A stretch of 64,000 nucleotides of DNA from NCBI RefSeq assembly GCF_007004665.1, contig NZ_ML660054.1, forward strand, positions 248,001 through 312,000, written 5' to 3'. The notes beneath the pieces were generated by a model, which was given only the letters and a program-made list of their open reading frames with translations, made no database searches and had not been told where the DNA came from. Source of the DNA: Denitrobaculum tricleocarpae. Lineage in GTDB: Bacteria; Pseudomonadota; Alphaproteobacteria; Kiloniellales; Kiloniellaceae. Below are positions 9,035 to 17,632 of this stretch, piece after piece (the stretch's first letter is position 1; each line of letters opens with the position of its first letter). The translations under genes and the position numbers were made by a program.

Positions 9035-10105
9035 ATGCTTCTGCCCTATGTCGCACTGATTGTCGCTGTGCTGGTGATCATCGTTACCCTGTTGCCTTTG
9101 ATCAAACGCGGGCGCTGGTGGATCCGGGTGTGCGACTACCCCCGGCTACAAATCGGGTTCTTCGGGCTCCTGGCACTTGCAGGCCTGCTTCTCCTGGAGG
9201 TGCCGGAGGGAATGAAGTGGCCGGTCGCCGCGGCCCTCCTTGCCGCCCTGGTCTATCAGTTCTGGCTTGTGATCCCCTTTTCACCGATCTTCAGGAGCCA
9301 GGTCGTGAGGGCCGAAGAGGGAGATGATCCCTACAGAGTCAGTATTCTGGTGGCCAACGTCCTGACCCCGAACCGGCGCGCGGACGATCTGCTCAAGATT
9401 ATATGCGACGCAGACGCCGATATCGTTCTGGTCCTGGAGCCGGACGACTGGTGGCAGCAAAAGCTCGACGCCATCGAGGAGGACTATCCCCACACGATAA
9501 AGCGCCCGTTGGACAACACCTACGGCATGCTGCTGTACTCAAAGCACCCGCTGATCGAACCGGAATGCCGTTTCCTGGTCGCCGAGGGCATTCCCTCTTT
9601 CCGAGCTTTTCTGGAGCTGCCATCAGGTGATCGGGTCCGGTTTCACGGTCTTCATCCCAACCCGCCGCAGGTCGGTCTGGACACCGTCGGCCGGGACGCC
9701 GAGCTCGTCATTGTTGCCCGGGAGATTCAGGGTCATTCAGAGCCGGTCATCGTGGCCGGTGATATGAACGACGTCGCCTGGTCTCATACCACGCGGCTGT
9801 TTTTGCGTTTGAGCAGCATGATGGATCCCCGGATCGGACGGGGGCTCTACAGTACCTACAACGCGAAGATACCCTTTTTCCGCTGGCCCCTCGATCATGT
9901 ATTTCACAGCAGTTCATTCCGGCTTCTGAGCCTGAAGCGGCTGCCCTACTTCGGGTCTGACCATTTTCCCCTTTACTGCGAGCTGCTGCTCGATCATTCG
10001 GTCCATGAAGAACATGAACCTCCGGAGCCGGCGCTAGAGGATCATCACGAGGCCCGGCGCATGATCGAAGAGGGTAAGAACGACGAGAGCCTGAAGCTGA
10101 ACTGA
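9035..10105 (+). CDS. Membrane-anchored endonuclease/exonuclease/phosphatase-family protein
   Basis: About 356 residues from the ATG at 9035. An in-frame TTG at 8999 is possible but has no clear ribosome site. Three hydrophobic helices occupy the first about 90 residues; the rest is an EEP domain with the expected landmarks: a VANVLTPN start, a LEPDDWW segment in place of the usual glutamate metal ligand motif, VAGDMNDVAW, and the terminal GSDHFPL. This layout resembles the YafD-like membrane EEP proteins, whose substrates are mostly unknown (nucleic acid or phosphoester). It is convergent with the DMT transporter, 18 bp apart. Confidence 0.85.
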   Translation: MLLPYVALIVAVLVIIVTLLPLIKRGRWWIRVCDYPRLQIGFFGLLALAGLLLLEVPEGMKWPVAAALLAALVYQFWLVIPFSPIFRSQVVRAEEGDDPYRVSILVANVLTPNRRADDLLKIICDADADIVLVLEPDDWWQQKLDAIEEDYPHTIKRPLDNTYGMLLYSKHPLIEPECRFLVAEGIPSFRAFLELPSGDRVRFHGLHPNPPQVGLDTVGRDAELVIVAREIQGHSEPVIVAGDMNDVAWSHTTRLFLRLSSMMDPRIGRGLYSTYNAKIPFFRWPLDHVFHSSSFRLLSLKRLPYFGSDHFPLYCELLLDHSVHEEHEPPEPALEDHHEARRMIEEGKNDESLKLN

Positions 10106-10123
10106 CCTGTAGGAAGAAGATGG

Positions 10124-11017
10124 CTACGGCACGCGCCGGACCTGGGTCCGCCGTCCGGCCATGACCGAGGCAACGACGGCAAGCGCGAAAGCGATTTCGA
10201 TCCACCCGACGGCTTCAGCCAGTAAAAGTGCCGACGCCAGCAACGTCACAAAAGGCTGCAGCAACTGCAGCTGGCCGACGCGGGCGATCCCCCCGAGAGC
10301 AAGACCATGGTTCCAGGCGAAGAAACCCAGGAACTGGCTGAAGAGCGCCACATAGAAAAAGCCGCTCCAGGCGCCCACTCCGGCCTGCCAGTTGATCGGT
10401 CCGGAGGCCAGGAGGACAATAAGCAGCAGGAAAGGCACGGCGATGACCAGTGCCCAGCAGATCACCCGCCATCCGGCCATGTCGCGGGCCAGCACACCGC
10501 CCTTGGCATAGCCGACCGCCGCGCAGATCACGGCGATCACCAGCAGCAAATCGCCGAACGAGATCCCGCCGATCCCACCACCGCGCACGACGACAAAGGC
10601 AAAGACCAACGCCGCGCCCATCAGACCGAAGAACCAGAAAGCCAGTGACGGCCGCTCGCCGCCAAAGAGCGAACCCGCCACCGCGGTCGCGAGCGGCAGG
10701 ATCGCAAGGACCACACCGCCGTGCGCCGCTGGAACCGTCGCCATGGCAATGGTTGCAAAGACCGGAAACCCGAACACGATGCCGCCGGAGGTTATGGCGA
10801 GGTTCCACCAGTGCCTGCGCGCAGGTATGGCTGTGCGGGTGACAAGCAACAAGAGCCCGGCACAAAGCGCCGCGGGGAGCGCGCGCCCCAGGCCGACGAA
10901 CACCGGATCGAGCTCGGCCACCGCGATACGCGTGGTCGGCAGCGTAAGACCGAAAATGAGGACGCCGATCAGACCGTAGAACAGGCCTTGCGCATCCCGG
11001 GACCCAAGGCTTTTCAC
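10124..11017 (-). CDS. DMT-superfamily transporter (two EamA domains)
   Basis: Inner-membrane protein of 297 residues with ten predicted helices arranged as two EamA repeats (about 10-140 and 155-290). Family members export amino acids, metabolites or drugs; no substrate can be read from the sequence. Its start lies only 8 bp downstream of the stop of the PanE-like gene on the same strand, so the two are probably one operon, which may hint at export of a pathway-related metabolite. Confidence 0.9.
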   Translation of the reverse strand: MKSLGSRDAQGLFYGLIGVLIFGLTLPTTRIAVAELDPVFVGLGRALPAALCAGLLLLVTRTAIPARRHWWNLAITSGGIVFGFPVFATIAMATVPAAHGGVVLAILPLATAVAGSLFGGERPSLAFWFFGLMGAALVFAFVVVRGGGIGGISFGDLLLVIAVICAAVGYAKGGVLARDMAGWRVICWALVIAVPFLLLIVLLASGPINWQAGVGAWSGFFYVALFSQFLGFFAWNHGLALGGIARVGQLQLLQPFVTLLASALLLAEAVGWIEIAFALAVVASVMAGRRTQVRRVP

Positions 11018-11025
11018 AGACCGGG

Positions 11026-11955
11026 TCAGCTTTTGCGGGCTTCGCGGGTGGCCACGTAGGCCTGAAGATGGCAGTAAGCCATGTCGAGCATCGGTGTCTC
11101 TATTCCGGCTTTGTCGCCTCGCGCGACCAGGTCGCCGATAATATGGTCCGCCTCGACCTCCGCGTCATTCTGAATGTCCCGAAGCATGGAAGAGGTTTGA
11201 ACCGCGCTCTTGTGGGTCAGAAAACCGTAGGTGCCTTCGACGAACTTCTCGTCAAGCTCAAAGCCCTCCGCGCCTGCGATCGCCACGCACTCCTCGAGCA
11301 TGGCACGCGTGTAGGACGTGCCGCGCTCGGTGGCGGCCACCGCATCCATGGAGCTGCGCATGAGACAGGTGATCCCGGCGAGAGTCGCCAGCAGCGCCCA
11401 TTTTTTCCAGAGATCATTGCGGATCCGGTCGCTGCATTTGCTGTCGAAACCGGCTTCGGAAAAAAGCGCTTCGATCTCGGCGCAACGCGCTTTCTGGCCC
11501 TCTTCGAGCGGGCCATAGGTCACCCGGTGCAGTTTGCTCATGTGCTGGACCACGCCCTCGCCCGTCAGGGTCACCGCAAGATGACAGAGGCCGCCCAGCA
11601 CCTTCGAAGACCCGAAGCGTTCGACCAGGCGGTCCAGATGAGCCATCCCATTCAGCAGCGGCAAGATAAGCGTCCCCTCCCCGACCGCCGGTGCAATGTC
11701 TTCCAGGGCCTGCGTCAGGTGATAGGCCTTACAGCTCAGCAGGATCAGATCGTAGGGCGTATCGATCCGGTCGGCGGTCAGGCTCTTGACCTGAAGCTCC
11801 GCGTTGCCAAAGGGACTCTCGATCCGCAATCCCTCCTTGGCCAACTGACCGGCCCGGCGTTCGCGCACAAGGAACGTGACATCCGCACCCGTCTCCACCA
11901 AACGTCCGCCAAAGTATCCTCCGGTTCCGCCGGCCCCCAACACGAGAATGCGCAT
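11026..11955 (-). CDS. panE: 2-dehydropantoate 2-reductase family protein (PanE/ApbA)
   Basis: NADPH-dependent ketopantoate reductase fold, 309 residues. The N-terminal Rossmann motif is VLGAGGTGGYFGG (5-17); the C-terminal helical ApbA_C domain starts near 175 with NDLWKKWALLATLAG, whose lysine fits the catalytic position. It could make pantoate for CoA synthesis, but this family has many paralogues acting on other 2-keto acids, so the symbol is tentative. It is divergent from an XRE-cupin regulator and followed closely by a DMT transporter. Confidence 0.82.
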   Translation of the reverse strand: MRILVLGAGGTGGYFGGRLVETGADVTFLVRERRAGQLAKEGLRIESPFGNAELQVKSLTADRIDTPYDLILLSCKAYHLTQALEDIAPAVGEGTLILPLLNGMAHLDRLVERFGSSKVLGGLCHLAVTLTGEGVVQHMSKLHRVTYGPLEEGQKARCAEIEALFSEAGFDSKCSDRIRNDLWKKWALLATLAGITCLMRSSMDAVAATERGTSYTRAMLEECVAIAGAEGFELDEKFVEGTYGFLTHKSAVQTSSMLRDIQNDAEVEADHIIGDLVARGDKAGIETPMLDMAYCHLQAYVATREARKS

Positions 11956-12085
11956 CGACTTTGTCCGTATAATATATTAGATTATTTCCACTTTATTGGA
12001 TCAGCGGCGCCTGTCAAGCGACGTTGGAGCAATTTCAGGTTTACGAACCTCAAGCGTAATCGCCGCAAGGACGCTCGACAGCTTA

Positions 12086-12664
12086 ATGACCAGATCGCCC
12101 AACCTGGATGCCCCCATCGCGCAATCCATCCGCCGCCTCCGCAGCACAACAGGACTGAGTCTGGAAGCGCTCGCAAAACGGGCCGATGTGAGCAAATCCA
12201 TGATTTCCAAGATTGAGCGCGGTGAAACCAGTCCAACCGCCAACACCCTCGGCCGACTAGCCGAGGCGCTCGATGTCAGCCTTTCCCAATTGATGGGCCT
12301 GCAGGAAAAACGCGAGGTCGTTGTTCTGCGTGAAGCGGAACAACCTGTGTTCCGGAGCATCGACGGCAGTTTCCAGCGCCGCTGCCTCTCGCCGATCTTC
12401 CCGGCGCGGGGCGTGGACGTCGTGCTGAACACACTGGCCGCGAAATCCCGCAGCGATCTCGCAGTCGGTCACAAGACCGGCGTGGATGAGCACCTCTATG
12501 TCACCAGCGGCAAACTGCGTATCCACCTTGGGAACAGCGCGTATGAGTTGGCGGCGGGAGACAGCATCTACTACCAGGCCGACATAGCCCACGAGTTCGA
12601 AAACCCGGGTGACGACGATGCTACGTTCTTCATAGTGATCGACAGTTCGGCCCTGCGGAAATAA
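12086..12664 (+). CDS. XRE-family regulator with C-terminal cupin domain
   Basis: 192 residues from the ATG at 12086; an in-frame TTG at 11996 would add 30 residues without family support. An N-terminal HTH_3 domain (about 10-65, with SLEALAKRADVSKSMISKIERGE-type spacing) is followed by a cupin_2 sensor domain (about 110-185). Such proteins commonly control a neighbouring amino-acid or metabolite pathway. Here it is divergent from the PanE-like/DMT pair across an AT-rich promoter region (about 11960-11995), and control of that pair is the simplest guess. Confidence 0.85.
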   Translation: MTRSPNLDAPIAQSIRRLRSTTGLSLEALAKRADVSKSMISKIERGETSPTANTLGRLAEALDVSLSQLMGLQEKREVVVLREAEQPVFRSIDGSFQRRCLSPIFPARGVDVVLNTLAAKSRSDLAVGHKTGVDEHLYVTSGKLRIHLGNSAYELAAGDSIYYQADIAHEFENPGDDDATFFIVIDSSALRK

Positions 12665-12924
12665 AGCAGCCCGGGCCGAATGAACTTTCATTAACACCGG
12701 GCTTTTGCAGCGACCTTGATCATGAGCGAGAGTCAGCACGCTAAAGCCATGCAAACAAATCGCTTTACCCCTTGAGTCGTCATGCCTGTGAATCCATCTT
12801 GTCTTTGAGACTAAGATGAGAACTCGTAGCGAGGTCCGTTAAAAATGCCAGCCCGCCGCCTCTATCCGCCGCGCCCCACTCGAGTACCACCAGCAGCCAG
12901 ACCGCATCTCGCGGAGACGGGTGT

Positions 12925-15330
12925 ATGAGAAGAGTCTTGCGTTACGGTTTTTGGGGCGTCACATCCCTCCTGGCCCTGCTCCTCGTTGTTGCAGTCGGCG
13001 GTTTTCTCTGGCTGCGAACGTCACTACCGGACCTGAACAGCGACGTCTTGTTACCTGGTTTGCAGGCAGAGGTGACCGCACTGCGCGACAAAGACGGCAT
13101 CGTCACCATCAAAGCTGGGTCCGATCTGGACGCCTACCGGGCGCTTGGCTATCTGCACGCCCAGGACCGGCTGTGGCAGATGGACCTTATGCGCCGCAGT
13201 GCCGCCGGACGTTTGTCGGAAGTGATCGGTTCCCCGACGATCCGGATGGACAGGATCATGCGCACGCTTGGGCTCTATAATCTGGCGAAGGCAAGCTACA
13301 GCAAGCTCACACCTGAAGTCCGCTCGGCGCTGGACGCCTATACGGCCGGCGTGAACGCTTACATGGACAGCAGGAGCGGCGCTCTGCCGCCGGAGTTCCA
13401 TCTGCTTCGCTACAGCCCTGAGCCCTGGAGCCCGGCAGACTCCTTGGTCTGGAGCCGCCTGATGGCGATCCAGCTCTCGGGCAACTGGCGCAGCGAACTG
13501 TTAAGGGCGCGCCTGAATGAATTTTTGAAACCGGAACAGATCCGCGCGCTGTGGCCGGACTATCCGGCGGACGCCCCGGTCGCGCTGGCGGGGCTCGACC
13601 GCAGAGCCGCGCTTGATCCGCTGGAGAGTCTGCCCTGGGCGCTGGAACCCAAGGATGCCTCGAATTCCTGGGTACTCTCCGGCGCAAAAACAACGACCGG
13701 CAAACCGATCCTCGCCAACGACCCTCATCTCGCCCTCAATGCTCCCGGACTCTGGTATCTGGTCGATATCCGAACCCCCGACGGACGCATTCGCGGCGCT
13801 TCCGCGCCGGGCGTACCCTTTGTCGTTCTGGGACAAAATCAGCATCTCGCCTGGGGTTTTACCACCACGCACAGCGATACGCAGGATCTTTTCGTAGAGA
13901 AGCTCGACCCGGCGCAAGCCGGACATTACATCACACCGGAAGGCCCGCGTCCCTTTGAAACGCGCGAAGAAGTGATCGCGGTCCGCGGCGCAGAAGACGT
14001 CGTCCTAAACGTCCGACGCAGCCGGAACGGGCCAATCATCGATGACATCGCCGATCCCGAAGACCTCGCGAGCGCGTCGAAAACCGCCGGCGCGGAGAGC
14101 GGGACACGGCTTGCCCTCGCCTGGCCCGCTTTACGCGATGACGACCTCATCCCGCAGGCCATTTATGGCTTCAACAAAGCCAGCAACTGGCAGGAATTTC
14201 TGGCTGCCAGCCGCTTCTTCCACGCACCTCAGCAAAACATCGTCTATGCCGACGTGAATGGAAACATCGGTCTGGTCGTGCCGGGGCGTGTGCCGATACG
14301 CGCCAAGGGCGACGGCCGGGTTCCGGTCCCCGGCTGGAGCGACGAATACGCCTGGACGGGCTTCATTCCCTTCGAGGAGATGCCCCAGGGCGCAAACCCT
14401 GAAGCCGGTCTCTACGTGGTCGCCAACAATAAGATCGTCGACGACGACTATCCGCACCTGATCACCGCCGACTGGCCCAGCCAATACCGCGCCGCCCGCA
14501 TTCAGGAGGTGCTGGACGCGACGCCGAAAGGCAGCATTGAGGACTCGCTAGCATTGCAGAACGATATCGTCTCGATTCCAGCGCGCACGCTCATGCCTTT
14601 CCTGCTGCAGACCGAAGCGAGTTCGCCAGCCGCCAAAGAAGCACTGGCGCTGCTGTCGAATTGGGACTTCAGACTGGACCGCACGCGGCCAGAGGGTCTG
14701 ATCTACAATAACTGGCTCAATAAGCTGAATGCGGCCCTGCTCGAGGACGAGCTCCGGGCCGAATTCAGCAGCTTCCGCCGCCCCAAGACAGAGCTGGTCG
14801 CCCGTATTCTCTCCGGCGCGGCCGCAGCCTCCGACCCGCCGCTGGACTGGTGCGACGACATCGGCACGGGGCAGGTCGAGAGCTGCGCGCAGATCCTGGC
14901 AAGCAGTCTCGAAGACTCCCTGGCGGAAATCGCGGCGGCTTATGGCGACGACATAGATGCCTGGCGCTGGGGAGACGTGCACCGCGCCACCCTGCCCCAT
15001 CCCATTCTCAGCCGCATTCCGGTGCTCTCGGACCTCTTCGATATTTCAGTCGAAACAGATGGCGGCGCCGAGACCGTCAAGCGCGCGGGCGTGAGTTTCA
15101 ACGGTCCGCTCGACAAGCGGTTCAATGACCGCCACGGCGCCGGTTACCGGGCGGTCTACGATCTGGCCGACCCGGCGAACTCGCGCTTCATGATCGCGAC
15201 CGGCCAGTCGGCCAATCCCCTCTCGCAACACTACGGCAGCTTCGCGGAACGCTGGCGGGACAGTCAATACGTGACGATCGACACCAGCGAGGCGAACGCG
15301 AAGTACCGCATGCTGCTGAAGCCGGAATAG
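12925..15330 (+). CDS. Penicillin acylase family protein (Ntn amidohydrolase)
   Basis: 801-residue precursor. It has an N-terminal membrane-anchor or signal helix (about 8-30), then an alpha-chain region, then the self-cleavage point before Ser246 in ASNSWVLSG, the nucleophile of the mature beta chain, with NDPHL at 265-269 close behind. The enzyme would mature by excision of a linker and hydrolyse amide bonds in the periplasm; natural substrates in this family include penicillins and acyl-homoserine lactones. It stands alone, followed by the convergent cyanase gene 8 bp downstream. Substrate cannot be told from sequence. Confidence 0.92.
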   Translation: MRRVLRYGFWGVTSLLALLLVVAVGGFLWLRTSLPDLNSDVLLPGLQAEVTALRDKDGIVTIKAGSDLDAYRALGYLHAQDRLWQMDLMRRSAAGRLSEVIGSPTIRMDRIMRTLGLYNLAKASYSKLTPEVRSALDAYTAGVNAYMDSRSGALPPEFHLLRYSPEPWSPADSLVWSRLMAIQLSGNWRSELLRARLNEFLKPEQIRALWPDYPADAPVALAGLDRRAALDPLESLPWALEPKDASNSWVLSGAKTTTGKPILANDPHLALNAPGLWYLVDIRTPDGRIRGASAPGVPFVVLGQNQHLAWGFTTTHSDTQDLFVEKLDPAQAGHYITPEGPRPFETREEVIAVRGAEDVVLNVRRSRNGPIIDDIADPEDLASASKTAGAESGTRLALAWPALRDDDLIPQAIYGFNKASNWQEFLAASRFFHAPQQNIVYADVNGNIGLVVPGRVPIRAKGDGRVPVPGWSDEYAWTGFIPFEEMPQGANPEAGLYVVANNKIVDDDYPHLITADWPSQYRAARIQEVLDATPKGSIEDSLALQNDIVSIPARTLMPFLLQTEASSPAAKEALALLSNWDFRLDRTRPEGLIYNNWLNKLNAALLEDELRAEFSSFRRPKTELVARILSGAAAASDPPLDWCDDIGTGQVESCAQILASSLEDSLAEIAAAYGDDIDAWRWGDVHRATLPHPILSRIPVLSDLFDISVETDGGAETVKRAGVSFNGPLDKRFNDRHGAGYRAVYDLADPANSRFMIATGQSANPLSQHYGSFAERWRDSQYVTIDTSEANAKYRMLLKPE

Positions 15331-15338
15331 ACGCCGAG

Positions 15339-15779
15339 CTACCAGGCTTTATAGGGCAGAAACTTGCCGCTCATCTTCACCTCGATACGGTCGCCCTTGG
15401 GGTCGGGAATCTTATCGACGTACATCTCGAAGTCGATTGCGCTCATAATGCCGTCGCCACCCTTTTCCTGGATCAGTTCCTTGATGGTATCTCCGTAGAC
15501 GCCGACGATTTCGTAAAGCCGGTAGATACAGGGGTCCGTGGGGATGGTCTGATTGAACATCTTGGTGGGAAACTCCGCGAGCACGACGGCGGCTTCCTGC
15601 GGCAGGGCCAGGGTCTTGACCAGAAGGTCGGCCTTTTCGCGCGGCAGGGAGTTCATGCCCAGGCAGGCCGAGGTCGTAAAGACCGGCGACATGCCGATGC
15701 TCTCGGCAATGCCTTCCCAGGTCAGACCGGCGGTCTTCTTTTTCTCAATGATCATTTCCGCGACATCGACTTTATTCAT
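15339..15779 (-). CDS. cynS: Cyanate hydratase (cyanase)
   Basis: Bicarbonate-dependent breakdown of cyanate to ammonia and CO2. The 146 residues have an N-terminal helical domain and the C-terminal catalytic domain. Arg87, Glu90 and Ser113 align with the catalytic Arg96, Glu99 and Ser122 of the E. coli enzyme at a constant offset of nine. It has a good ribosome site (AAAGGA) and lies 46 bp after the ABC ATPase gene. It is the last gene of the leftward operon that starts at the sigma-54 promoter, which identifies the transporter as a cyanate rather than a nitrate system. Confidence 0.97.
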   Translation of the reverse strand: MNKVDVAEMIIEKKKTAGLTWEGIAESIGMSPVFTTSACLGMNSLPREKADLLVKTLALPQEAAVVLAEFPTKMFNQTIPTDPCIYRLYEIVGVYGDTIKELIQEKGGDGIMSAIDFEMYVDKIPDPKGDRIEVKMSGKFLPYKAW

Positions 15780-15825
15780 TGTCTGTCCTTTCTCGAGGAT
15801 TCCTGTGATTAGAGTGTTGAGTTGG

Positions 15826-16785
15826 TCACTGCACCAGCGACATGCGTTCGGGTTCCACGAGGGGTGCAGGCCGGTCTTCCCCCGGTCGCTCCCCGAGTCC
15901 CTCCCCGGACCCTTCCCCTTCAGCCGAATGTGCCGGTCGGACTGTCGCAGGCCGCCGGGGCTTCATGGGTCCGTCATCGTCGGGGCGTTCCTCAGCCAAA
16001 GCCTTGGAGCGCAAAGCCAGGAACTCGACCAGATGATTGCGGATCTTGTAGTAGCCCGGGTCGTGAATGATCTCCGCCCGGTTCCGCGGCCGGGGAATAT
16101 CGATCACCACACTCTCGGCAACGCGGGCGTAGGGCCCGTTGGTCATCAGCAGAATGCGGTCGGCCAGCAGAATCGCTTCGTCCACATCATGGGTGATCAT
16201 GAAGACCGTCTGTTCGCTGCCCGACCAGATCCGGATCAGCTCGTCCTGAATGGTGCCCCGTGTCAGGGCGTCGAGAGCCCCGAAGGGTTCATCGAGCAAC
16301 AGCAGCTTCGGCTGAATGGCGAAAGCGCGGGCGATCGAGACCCGCTGTCGCATGCCGCCGGAGAGCTGCGAGGGCTTGCGGTGCTCCGCCCCGCCGGACA
16401 GTCCCACCATCTCCAGATACTTGTAGGAGTGCTCAAGGATCTGCTCCTTGCTCCAGTCCGGATGGCGGGCACGCACGCCGAAGGTCACGTTCTTAAGCGC
16501 CGATCGCCAGGGCAGCAGGGAATAGTTCTGAAAGACCACGCCCCGGTCGAGGCTCGGCCCCACGACCTCCTTGCCATCCATAGTAACCGCGCCCGAGGTC
16601 GCTGTATCCAGTCCGGCCAGGACGTTCATGATGGTGGACTTGCCGCAGCCCGAATGCCCGATGATGCAGACGAACTCGCCCTTATTGATGTCGAAGCTGA
16701 CATCCTCGAACACGGTCAGATCTTCACCGCCGGGGCTGGGGTAGCGCTTGGTGAGTGCATCGATTTCTAAAAACGGATTCTTCAT
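15826..16785 (-). CDS. cynD: Cyanate/nitrate-type ABC transporter ATP-binding protein
   Basis: 319 residues from the start at 16785; upstream in-frame codons run into the permease gene and lack family support. Walker A GHSGCGKST (43-51), the LSGGMRQR signature and Walker B LLLLDEPFGALD are intact. It belongs to the NrtD/SsuB/TauB group. The last about 50 residues form a low-complexity tail rich in Pro, Glu and Gly that is not part of the fold. It follows the permease by 7 bp and precedes cynS, so it powers cyanate uptake. Confidence 0.92.
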   Translation of the reverse strand: MKNPFLEIDALTKRYPSPGGEDLTVFEDVSFDINKGEFVCIIGHSGCGKSTIMNVLAGLDTATSGAVTMDGKEVVGPSLDRGVVFQNYSLLPWRSALKNVTFGVRARHPDWSKEQILEHSYKYLEMVGLSGGAEHRKPSQLSGGMRQRVSIARAFAIQPKLLLLDEPFGALDALTRGTIQDELIRIWSGSEQTVFMITHDVDEAILLADRILLMTNGPYARVAESVVIDIPRPRNRAEIIHDPGYYKIRNHLVEFLALRSKALAEERPDDDGPMKPRRPATVRPAHSAEGEGSGEGLGERPGEDRPAPLVEPERMSLVQ

Positions 16786-16792
16786 GCTGCCC

Positions 16793-17629
16793 CTATTCCT
16801 GATAGCGCACGGCGCGTTGAACCTGGGCGAAGGCGGCGTCGAGCAACATGCCCACGACACCGATCACCAGAATGGAGAAAATCACGCTGGTCAGATCGAG
16901 GTTGTTCCACTCGTTCCAGACGTAATAACCAACGCCGGTTCCGCCCACGAGCATCTCCGCCGCCACGATCACCAGCCAGGCAATGCCGATGGAAATGCGC
17001 ATGCCGGTCACGATGGTCGGCGCGGCGGCCGGCAGGATGACGGTCAAGGCCGTGCGCAGCGATCCCAGTTCGTGAGTGCGCGCGACGTTCACCCAGTCCT
17101 TGCGCACCCCGGCGACCCCGAAGGCCGTATTGATCAGCATCGGCCAGATGGAGCAGATAAAGATCACAAAGATCGAGGAGGCCTCGCTGTCCTTGATGAT
17201 AAAAAGCGCCAGGGGCATCCAGGCCAGCGGTGAGATCGGCCGCAGCACCTGAATGAAGGGATCAAGCGCCCGGTACATCAGGGGCGACATGCCGATCAGA
17301 AAACCGATGGGGATCGCGATCATCGCAGCCAGGAAATATCCGCTCAGCACCCGGAACAGCGAATAGCCGACCTGAATGCCGATCCCCTTGTCGTTGGGTC
17401 CGTTATCGTAGAAGGGATTGGAGAGTTCCTCCCAGGCGCGTCCGAGCACCTGCGAGGGCGGCGGGACTCTGGCCTCCTGGTCCGCCCCGCCCATAAGTCT
17501 CTCGTATTCGGTCATCTCACCGGCGGCTTTCACCGCCGGTGTCGACAATTCCCAGATCCCCAACGTCACCACAAGGATGATACCGGAGAGGAATAAGGCC
17601 CGTGCGGCCAGTGAAGACATGATGGCCAT
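16793..17629 (-). CDS. cynB: Cyanate/nitrate-type ABC transporter permease
   Basis: 278-residue inner-membrane subunit of the NrtB/SsuC family with about six helices and a BPD_transp_1 domain. The cytoplasmic EAA-like loop, ending in LPAAAPTIVTGMRISIG (about 193-209), is where the ATPase docks. It starts 3 bp after the binding-protein gene ends, so the two are tightly coupled. Cyanate as substrate is inferred from the adjoining cyanase gene. Confidence 0.92.
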   Translation of the reverse strand: MAIMSSLAARALFLSGIILVVTLGIWELSTPAVKAAGEMTEYERLMGGADQEARVPPPSQVLGRAWEELSNPFYDNGPNDKGIGIQVGYSLFRVLSGYFLAAMIAIPIGFLIGMSPLMYRALDPFIQVLRPISPLAWMPLALFIIKDSEASSIFVIFICSIWPMLINTAFGVAGVRKDWVNVARTHELGSLRTALTVILPAAAPTIVTGMRISIGIAWLVIVAAEMLVGGTGVGYYVWNEWNNLDLTSVIFSILVIGVVGMLLDAAFAQVQRAVRYQE

Positions 17630-17632
17630 ACC

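Noticed and set aside
12925-15330. Penicillin acylase family protein as the missing amidase for nitrile hydratase
   Set aside because: Different enzyme class (Ntn acylase, periplasmic), about 12 kb away, on the other strand and with its own context; no evidence that it acts on simple amides.
15553-16770. 405-codon open frame on the plus strand across cynS and the ABC ATPase
   Set aside because: Spans two recognised genes on the opposite strand and has no recognisable domain.
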